Below are positions 56,820 through 64,000 of a DNA stretch of 64,000 nucleotides, one piece after another. Both the position numbers and the translations under genes were made by a program. The DNA comes from Prostheceraeus crozeri. Lineage: Eukaryota; Platyhelminthes; Polycladida; Euryleptidae. Each line of letters starts with the position of its first letter. Position 1 is the first letter of the stretch. Location of the stretch: NCBI GenBank assembly GCA_907163375.1, contig CAJQUW010016855.1, positions 37,783 through 101,782 on the forward strand. Direction: 5' to 3'. A model generated the notes under the pieces. That model worked only from the letters and a program-made list of their open reading frames with translations, was not told where the DNA came from and did not search any database.

Positions 56820-59425
56820 GAATTTTATTAAAATGACATTATGCTAAGTAGCTTCAAGGTCAGTTCACAAGATATAGATAAAAGAAATACATAAAATGAT
56901 CGAACACATAATTCATCCTAGAAATCATAAAAAGTCTCGAGCAGATGATTTAAAAGTATGTATGGACATTTTTGATTTGCAACTGTTTGGCAAACTGTTC
57001 CAGCGTTTTGCAGCATACGAAGAAAAAAGTTTCTTTTGTATGCACTTCAGTCTGCATTTCGGCATGATCAGATTGTTGGTCGAGGCGGAACGAAGGTGAT
57101 ATCGATTTGGAATATCACTAACTGCTGATCCATATAAACATTTGTGAAGGAGAGTGAGTGCATGTAGATCGATTCTCTGTGATGCCGAAAGCCACTTAAG
57201 TTCATGCATAGCATTTGAGACATGCCCAGTGTAAGGGATGTTGCATACCAGGCAAAGTGAGGCATTAATTACACTCTGAAGACGCCGCACAGTAACATCC
57301 GGTAAGCCAGTAAGAGCTGTGAGAAAGTACTCAAGTACAGGGAAAACCAGTGTCATCACTAGGTAGGCAGTATTTGATTTAGCGATAGAACGGCGGATGG
57401 TACGGATTTGCCGGAGAATCCCAAAGCAAAGCGACACAGTGCGAGAGACATGACAGGAATACGAGAGCGTGCGGTCCATCGTAAAGCCAAGATAACGGAA
57501 AGAGGTCACTGGATGAATGCAATGATCACCAATGAAGATGGGCTCATCATGACGCAAAGACAGTCTTTGCCGTATTGCACACCACATAACATTAGTGTTT
57601 TCCATATTTAAGTCAAGATTATTAGAGTTAAGCCAGCTCTGGATGGATTCCAAACATTCGGATACCTTTAGGCAGAGAATGGACTCATCACCAGCTTTAC
57701 ATGAGCCATAAACCAAAATGTCATCGGCGAAGATATGGATGTTCAGATCAAAACTCGTAGCAATTGTGGAGATATCTGATGTATACAAAGTAAAGAGGAT
57801 TGGACCTAAGACTGTGCCTTGAGGGACGCCACAGATTACTTGTGAAACGCTGGAACAGGAATTCATGTATTGGTAATACTAATACCGGTTGGTCAAGAAA
57901 GATTATAACCATTGTAAGATAGCACCAGTGAATCCATCAAATATTGATAAACATTTAGATAAAATATCAAAATTCACCGTATCGAATGCCGATGAAATGT
58001 AAAGTGCCGCTAGTATATTCAATTCACCTCTATCAATAGCACTTAAAATATCACTCGTTACATTTATAATCACAGTCTTACATGAGTGATGCTTCCTGTA
58101 AGCAGATTGATATTTTGTGAACAGGTCATTACTTTGGAGATATTGAACCAGCTGATGTAGAACAAGTCGTTCAAAAAGTTTTGATATTACAGGCAGATTA
58201 TTGATAGGTCTATAAGAAGATGAAATGTCAATCTCTGATTTGCCCTTCTTAATGACTGGAGTAACCCGAGACACAGCAAGACTTGATGGAAACACTCCAT
58301 GAGTAAACGATTCATTTACCAAATATGCTAGAAAAGGAGCTAAAAAATGTGTGCATTCTTTTAGTATCCGAGTTCGTAAAGGATCTGCAGCGCATTATTT
58401 GTCTGGTAAAGACAGGACAATTGACATTATGTCAGATGGCAGGGTATGTGCAAAACTTGATAAAGCACAGTCTTTGTTCAATGATGTGGATGATGGTGGA
58501 TCACTATTGCGGGTAAGTGATAAAATGTTATTGGCTTTATCACCAAAATATTCTTGAAATTGCGTGGCATTCAATAACCTTGAAGAGGGAGTGGCTGATC
58601 AACCCAACAAAGTGTTTGTAGATCTCCATAATTTGCGAGAATCATGTCAGTTGAGTTGTATCTTGCTTCGCCAAAATATCTCGCGTTTACATTTCAGAAT
58701 ATTTCTATGATATCTCTTGCATATTCACAAAAAATTAGGAAAACCAGACCTCTCAATCCTACGAAGTAAACGCTTCGCAAAGTTGAACTCCTGATCAAAC
58801 CATGGATCCGACTGGCGTCTTCGTATTCTCACAGTTCTCTCAGGCAGTAATTGATTGATGGATGACACTATAACATCATTGTAAGTCTCGACAAGTTCAT
58901 CGCATGATAGACCGTGCCAAAAATCTTCATCACACAAGATAGAATCGTCGATGAGTCCTTGGAGGTAGCAGGTATTCAGGAACTTCCACTGTCGAACACT
59001 TATAGATTCATAAATGGGACCAGTACGTGAAAGACTAGATCTGTAATAAAGAAGCTTGTGGTCTGAAATACCAGTCTCGATAGATGTATTGGTAGAAATT
59101 GAGAAATTATCATTAGGTCTTGTAAAAATAAGGTCTATAGTACCACCAAGAATATGTGTTGATTCGTTGACTTGACATTCAAACCCAAACGAATGGAATA
59201 AGTCGAACAAAGTTTGAGCACTGGGGTCATCTGATCTTTCAATATGAATGTTAAGGTCTCCCGCTACGTCGATTTTCTCAGAACCAGTGATGTATGTTTC
59301 AAGGACTGTTGTTAGTTCCATGAAGAAGTTATGACTACAACAAACTCCATGAAGTTTGTTATGACTGAAACAATCGATAATCACGGCACGGCGATGAATC
59401 GATATCTTTATTTCTACAAAAGTTC
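56820..59425 (-). pseudogene. LINE (APE endonuclease and RT), 5' truncated
   Basis: Minus-strand frames run in LINE order. 58725-59384 is the C-terminal half of an APE endonuclease (DVAGDLNIHI, STHILGGTIDLIFTR, GISDHKLLY). 57903-58322 is the RT fingers (SSYRPINNLPVISKLFERLV, SAFDTVNFDIL). 56925-57866 is the RT palm and thumb (GVPQGTVLGPILFTLYTSD, FADDILVYGS, FRYLGFTMD) through the C-terminal AKRWNSLP block. The order SYRPI, SAFDTV, GVPQGSVLGP, FADD is that of the CR1/L2/Jockey group. Stops at 58722-58724 and two within 57850-57905 break it, and the stretch 58323-58724 is frame-shifted. An AATAAA lies at about 56824. The 5' end stops 35-60 bp after the stop codon of the PAN gene. Confidence 0.88.
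59406..59411 (-). terminator. AATAAA after the PAN gene, possibly inside the LINE
   Basis: AATAAA lies 48 bases beyond the PAN stop codon on the same strand. The frame FVEIKIS across it also fits an endonuclease segment of the LINE. It could therefore be the gene's own polyadenylation signal or part of the LINE. Confidence 0.45.
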
Positions 59426-59458
59426 ATTTCATTATATTCACTTGTGTGATACAAATTG

Positions 59459-60010
59459 TTATTTATAGCAGTTTTTCTCAGAATGAATGTAACCCACATA
59501 GCTACTTGAGATATCAAGTGGAACCGTGTGCTTGTTTTCTGTTGATATCAAACAACGCGTCATTCCATGGTCGAGATCCAAATCAGCTGACAAACACCAA
59601 TCTCTCTGGCTACACAGCTCCTCACAAATAGTTATATTTCGAGTAGAAATCGAAACAAGCTCGTTGTTGTGACCTGGGATCCATGCTGTATCAGTTATAT
59701 CGTAGCCAGCCGTTGGGTCGCAAAACACTCCAAACACGTTGTCATTTGCTCCTTGGCCTGTTTGCTTGTACACCATTCGTCCTCGAACGTTTTTCTGCAG
59801 CATGCAGGTAAAAGTCAAATTATTGAAAAGTCCACCAACACAAGCAGAAGTTACTTGGCAAGTCAGTAGACACTCAGATAAACTTGCAATGCCTTCAACT
59901 CTTTCGTCAGACCTAGTGATAGTGTATGCACGATCTTCCATAACGATGTAATCTGCGCCATGGCATTTTTGAAAAAGAAAAATTGCTAACAAATTCCAAA
60001 CACTTTTCAT
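59459..60010 (-). CDS. Secreted protein with two PAN/apple domains
   Basis: The 183-residue product starts MKSVWNLLAIFLFQKCHG, a good signal peptide with cleavage expected near residue 18, so it is probably extracellular. Residues about 19-95 form one PAN/apple-type module (YIVMEDRAYTI, SLSECLLTCQ, SACVGGLFN, FTCML). Residues about 105-180 form a second (ITICEELCSQRDWC, LDHGMTRCLIS, YIHSEKNC). Both have the cysteine spacing of PAN_1 domains, which usually bind proteins or sugars. The frame is a single uninterrupted exon, it ends at a TAA, and it is by far the best protein-coding candidate for a host gene here. The start is the only ATG before the signal peptide. Immediately downstream lies a same-strand LINE. 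Function is otherwise unknown. Confidence 0.8.
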   Translation of the reverse strand: MKSVWNLLAIFLFQKCHGADYIVMEDRAYTITRSDERVEGIASLSECLLTCQVTSACVGGLFNNLTFTCMLQKNVRGRMVYKQTGQGANDNVFGVFCDPTAGYDITDTAWIPGHNNELVSISTRNITICEELCSQRDWCLSADLDLDHGMTRCLISTENKHTVPLDISSSYVGYIHSEKNCYK

Positions 60011-60823
60011 ATTTCACCTTAGTGTGCAATGAGAGATAGTGAGAGAATCTCATCTTGGTGTTCTGTGAACTATCAGAAGACAGATTGATGTGCTATTGGA
60101 AGAAGTCGGCAATTCGTCGGGAGAAATAATGCTTCCTAAAACAATGGCAAGTGCTCTGATTCGATGAATGGAGCAAATTAGATGCACTTAATAAATTGCT
60201 CATTGTAAATCAAGCATTACCGCAATCTTGGCAACTTTCATGCAAGCCGGAAGATTAATGTTTGTAATATTAAGCCGTTCTACTGTGAGTGATTCATATG
60301 AAAGCATTTTATTACATTTGTGAAATATGTGTCAAAGTAACCGCAAATCCCACGGTAAAAATTCCACGGTTGTTCAGTCATACAGGGATTAATTCAGTAG
60401 AATCACAATAGTAGTTTATGGATATTTTATCAGTGAAATCGAGACTTCTATATCCTTTTAAATGTTGTTCAGTGAATTGCCAATTCTATGTTGTGTATTA
60501 CAATTGTGTCTTCATGCATGCTTGACCACAAATTTATGCTCCACATGTACAAGTATGTAGATAGGAGTCATTCTAATCATAGAGACAGGCATTGATACAT
60601 TCAACGGTTCCAGCTGCCCTCCTTTGAGACTACCAGAATGCTGGCCCGATTAAATTGGAAAGTGTCATGAGAATAAATGCAAATAGGAAATGAGATGGAA
60701 ATTCTGGTGGGGAAATCGCAGCAGTTCATTAAGTAGCCTACATAATAATGCGAATTCTTTGATAATGCATGCATGGCTCAAAACATTATATTGCTTTTTC
60801 AACAGCTAGACTTTCCGCTTTAC
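60011..60823. other. Upstream region of the PAN gene
   Basis: This should hold the promoter of the minus-strand PAN gene, but no convincing TATA box or repeated motif is visible. No other gene is seen. Confidence 0.45.
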
Positions 60824-60952
60824 CCTCTGGGGTTTGCATGATTGAAATTGCTCAGCATAATACAAAAATTGTTATGAACTAGGTTCTCTATTCCCCAATA
60901 TCCCAGAACAGTTGGAATTTTTTTCTTCTGGTTTTCTGTGTACGAATTATGG

Positions 60953-60974
60953 GGTGGTACATATTTGTACCACC
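60953..60974. repeat. Palindrome GGTGGTACATATTTGTACCACC
   Basis: A near-perfect 22-bp palindrome, followed by AAACCTCTAGG. It recurs at 63247-63268 and, with one end altered, at 63605-63626, all inside the piggyBac element. Confidence 0.9.
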
Positions 60975-61103
60975 AAACCTCTAGGAGTGCACTTTTTGAT
61001 TATTATTTAATAACACTATTTTGAAAACAAAACTGAACATCCTATTTCCAGCGAAAAATGTATTAATCTCAATATAAGCCACACTTAGACTCTAACGATC
61101 TAT

Positions 61104-62807
61104 TTAGGAAGCACTATGGAACTCATAATAGCAGTTGCGGTTTGAATTCAAACACAATGCCACGTCACAAGCAGAACATTTGCTATTACTCCTGCAATTG
61201 ACGTCTTTTGTACTGCAGAAAGCACACCTGCCTCTCGATGAATAGACTGGTAGATCTTTACTATCGAAGTTGGATTCGGCATTCTCCGATCTTCTTCGTT
61301 TATTGCGACCTTGAAATGATTGGCATCGCGATATGCTTGATAATTTGTTTATCAGATGCTTAGCGATTATCAACCGAAACTGTTTTGAAGATATCCTGTG
61401 AGATTTTCTTGAACACAATGAACGAATTGCATATGACAGTATCCAACTGATCAAAAATTACTCTCAGATAGTATTTATAAGTACTCCGATGGTCATTGAC
61501 GTAGTAGTTACGGAGTTGAACAGAAATGTCCACTCCACACATGTAAGCATTATATACATGCACTGTTGCTGGAGTAATGACCCTTTCCCTTTCAGCACAG
61601 TCCTTTTTGCGTCGAAGTTTAGTAGTTATTTCATGAGGGGTGATGAAATTACTCAAAGTCAACACTATGCGCTTGTCCTTCCACTGATTGAAGGCAATTC
61701 CCCCACAAGATGATGTCCCAAATATTTCTCCTTTTTGCATGGATTTTTCAGCTTTCATCTTCGGTAGATCTTTTCTAGATTTTCTAACAGTAGCAACGGC
61801 GCGTACCCCTCGGTCGTGCAGCTGGATCATGAGCTCTGGACTCGAAAAGAAATTGTCAAATGCGAATGTACATCCAAGCTGTTGAATATTTCTGCACAGA
61901 TGCAGAATAACTGACTCATCGAGGCCGACAGTTGTTGAGGGAGATCCTTCTGGCTTGGCTGCGCAATAAAATTCAGATTCAAACACATACCCTGATTTTG
62001 CAGAAGCACGTATCCAAAATTTGAAGCCTCATTTCACAGGTTTTCCTTTTACATACTGCTTCAAGCTATTGTGCCCTTTATACTTCACCATTCGCTCATT
62101 AATGGAAAGAAATTTTGAGGTTGATACTTGAAAGGCCAAATTGAAATGTTCAATAACAGTTTTCACATCCTTGTTTGATTGACAAAGTGAGTTATCAGAG
62201 AAGTGTAAATTTCTTCTGATGTCTTCGAACCTTTTACTGGTTATGATGTTGGCAATGAATGTTTTGCCGATCACATCGTCAGTTGATCAGTAGTCTCTCA
62301 GTTCTGGGAGAGTTTTTAGTCCCATCAAAATCGATATCCCCATAAAGGCTCTGATTTCACTGTTGCGTGTATGAAAATTTTCTCCATTCTCTTGTGCATT
62401 CAGATTGGTCTGAGGTAAAATAATATCATTAATCAGTTTATCTAGCTGGGACACTTCCTCAAATATATCGGCTGGTTCACAAAGTGAAGGATCAAATCAC
62501 TATGCTTTTCAAACTAAAAATCAGTCAGGTCGGATTTTGGAGGAAGCAACAGCGTCATTGGATCCCAAGTTATCGATCATGAAAGATTCGTCGGATTCAG
62601 TTCGTGGTTTCCTGTTCCAACAAAAGGAATTTCTTCAGATGTAGAAGAAACGATGATCGAATGGTCGAAGCCGTCATGGAAATCAGATGCGATGAATGTC
62701 TCGTCCTCAGAATCAATAATGTCAGGTTCACTGTCAGAATTATTTGCAAATAGAAGTCCTACTGCAGCTTCTGCTGCGCGACGCTTTGGCCTGTCAAACA
62801 CTCTCAC
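61104..62807 (-). pseudogene. piggyBac transposase, inactivated
   Basis: The frame spans about 568 codons, the usual family length. The N-terminal acidic region (62577-62807) contains SEPDIIDSEDE. The stretch 62275-62400 (NSEIRAFMGISILMGL) leads into 62029-62274 (RFEDIRRNLHFSDN, MVKYKGHNSLKQYVKGKP). The catalytic part (61360-61986) has FAFDNFFSSPEL (second catalytic Asp) and YMCGVDISVQLRNYY (third). The cysteine-rich C-terminus (61104-61454) has RCAFC...CSACDVALCL, the zinc-binding domain that recognises ends. Defects: TGA where family proteins have Trp at 62029-62031 and again in RDY(stop)ST near 62287. There is also a stop after LTDF near 62517 and a frameshift near 61400. The first catalytic Asp position reads Ser (RASAKSGY). 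Confidence 0.9.
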
Positions 62808-63246
62808 AGAAGATATGAGGAATCAATGAGTTTTCATATCACTGTATGTCAAAACACAGCACTGCATGCAGTTGTATGTTTGAATTACCATTCTACAGGG
62901 CTTCCCATAATGTCAATTTCTAGCAACAAATGTATTTGATATTAGTCTGTCTTGTTAACTGATTTGTCTTCATCACCTGTGTGAGATGTGGTGAACAGTA
63001 TCGCGTAAACAATATGTTAACACTATAAGGTACGTGTATCTTACAGGAATTTTTTTGCGCAGGAAAATATCATATCATGAGCAGTTAGGCCAAAAACATG
63101 CTGATTTACAATGTACCGAGTCAATCCATGATATCTTCTTCGAATAATGGTCAATTTACATGACAAGAAATTCATAGTTGATGAGATTGTTGATGAAAGT
63201 TGTGTAAATGTAAATTGACATTTGTCAATTTTGCTTCCCCTAAGGT

Positions 63247-63268
63247 TTGGTGGTACAAATATATACCA
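63247..63268. repeat. Palindrome GGTGGTACAAATATATACCACC
   Basis: Second copy of the piggyBac subterminal palindrome, preceded by CCCCTAAGGTTT. Confidence 0.88.
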
Positions 63269-63604
63269 CCTAACATTACAAGTTTCAAATTCCAGCTGAC
63301 TGAAGTGTTGCCATCTAATTAATCTCTACATAGACATAATACATTTCAAGAATCGAACATTCCGGTTAATCTCAAGTCAAAATATCCTACAAAAACAATT
63401 ACCTTACATCACAATGGAGCCTTGTTCCAAAGGAAGTAAAAATAGAAAAAATGAGGATAATTTCATTTTTCTACTTCTGTCATGAAAATGCGCCTTTTAA
63501 GATGTTTCTGATTATTTGTCAACAATGAATATTAAGAAAATATGAGCAACACAAAAATTTTACTAAAAAGCGAAACAAAAGTAATTCAAAGCACTCTGAA
63601 TATT

Positions 63605-63626
63605 GGTGGTACATATATCTACCACT
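63605..63626. repeat. Palindrome GGTGGTACATATATCTACCACT
   Basis: Third copy, about 16 bp inside the right end of the piggyBac element. The word AAAACCCCCACAGGGG follows up to the terminus. Confidence 0.85.
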
Positions 63627-63642
63627 AAAACCCCCACAGGGG

Positions 63643-63829
63643 TAATGCCAAAATATTTGATGAGCCATGATCTAATAGAAAAGCATGGAGCCGCCACTGG
63701 TCCACAGCAAAATTCTTCAACTAGTCAAAGGCATTTAATCGAATCCGCAACTCGCCTGTCATAAAAAAACTCATTCTCACGGAATCCATGAAGCCGCGAT
63801 GTGGATTGAAGATATCCTAAACAACCGTT
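63643..63829. other. Non-coding spacer
   Basis: No feature is recognised. Confidence 0.5.
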
Positions 63830-64000
63830 CGATGATAGCCTGCATCGATGGATTCGTTTCTGATAGTTCATTCGTATGCCTCTGGCAAGCCTCTGATATG
63901 TAAAGTCACATAGCAAAAAAAAATATATATATATATATATATCACATACTAATGTCACGTACCTCCTTCAGTATTACCAGTCGTGAGTATTTCTTTTTGA
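63830..64000 (+). mobile_element. Mariner-like MITE, partial copy at window edge
   Basis: TTCATTCGTATGCCTCTGGC, GTCACATAGCAAAAAAAA and AGTATTACCAGTCGTGAGTA match the intact copy at about 55990-56125 in the same orientation. An AT microsatellite has expanded inside it. It continues beyond the window. Confidence 0.8.
63923..63942. repeat. (AT)n microsatellite
   Basis: Ten AT units inside the partial mariner-like copy, at the place where the intact copy reads ATGTATGTATTATATAC. Confidence 0.95.

Larger units (their letters stand above)
60824..63642 (-). mobile_element. piggyBac element with a broken transposase
   Basis: A full-length but mutated piggyBac transposase (61104-62807) lies between ends reading TTACCCTCTGGGGTTT on the left and, reversed, TTACCCCTGTGGGGGTTT on the right. 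Perfect TTAA sites are not preserved, so the limits are approximate. Three copies of a 22-bp palindrome (GGTGGTACA..TGTACCACC type) lie at 60953, 63247 and 63605. They form the subterminal modules. The element has no other gene. Confidence 0.72.

Noticed and set aside
59406-59411. AATAAA as certain PAN polyadenylation signal
   Set aside because: The same bases fit an endonuclease reading frame of the LINE, so ownership is uncertain. Kept only as a low-confidence site.
62029-62290. TGA read as tryptophan (altered nuclear code)
   Set aside because: The same transposase has other stops and a frameshift, TGG also encodes Trp in it, and the intact PAN gene gives no sign of recoding. Pseudogene decay explains it.
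1-64000. CRISPR arrays, operons, prophage or plasmid features
   Set aside because: No regularly spaced repeats with unique spacers, no ribosome-binding-site-led gene clusters, and eukaryotic transposons throughout.

Overview
This window is animal nuclear DNA: AT-rich, gene-poor and packed with mobile elements. There is no bacterial gene organisation. Reading frames are short and mostly broken, one transposase has spliceosomal-type introns, and polyadenylation signals, AT microsatellites and a tRNA-derived SINE are present. Penelope-like elements, BEL/Pao, APE-type LINEs, piggyBac and ZBED-type hAT elements, together with a secreted PAN/apple-domain gene, fit an invertebrate animal, probably a marine one. 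The species cannot be fixed from the sequence alone.

Layout. 1-4.5 kb: a complete hAT element with an 8-bp target duplication and a ZBED-type transposase broken by one stop and one frameshift. 4.6-6.2 kb: a decayed Penelope-like reverse transcriptase. 8.0-8.9, 14.0-14.4 and 14.8-15.2 kb: three small inverted-repeat elements. 11.9-12.4 kb: a foldback element. 15.9-18.8 kb: a 2.9-kb hAT/P-type element carrying a second hAT inside it. 19.3-20.0 kb: a mariner-like copy. 20.8-22.5 kb: a TTAA-flanked piggyBac-type element. 23.0-26.7 kb: a LINE tail and a BEL/Pao retrotransposon split by a long foldback element. 27-31 kb: a hAT tail, a LINE, a Penelope-like element with inverted terminal repeats, and a short hAT. 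33.2-33.7 kb: a second Penelope 3' end with a hammerhead-like core. 34.7-42.7 kb: a hAT interrupted by a 7.1-kb element of unknown class. 43.9-47.1 kb: a perfect 75-bp inverted repeat, tRNA-Thr-derived SINEs and more small elements. 47.8-52.8 kb: three hAT relics. 53.3 kb: a miRNA-like or MITE hairpin. 54.2-56.5 kb: a hAT and a mariner-like element. 56.8-59.4 kb: a LINE. 59.46-60.01 kb: the only convincing host gene, a small secreted PAN/apple protein. 60.8-63.6 kb: a piggyBac with a broken full-length transposase.

How it fits together. The window records successive insertions. Exact target duplications (ATCTAGAT, GTTAAAGC, GGAAAGGTG, ATTCCAAT, GCGTATTC, GTAGTTAC, GCATTACC, TA, TTAA) fix many element borders. 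Three nesting events are readable: a foldback element in the BEL integrase, a hAT inside a hAT, and the 7.1-kb element inside a hAT. No operon or host pathway is present. The points most worth a second look are hammerhead-like motifs in both Penelope termini, a foldback family whose loop is inverted between copies, the 7.1-kb TA-flanked element, and a LINE abutting an intronless PAN gene in the same orientation.
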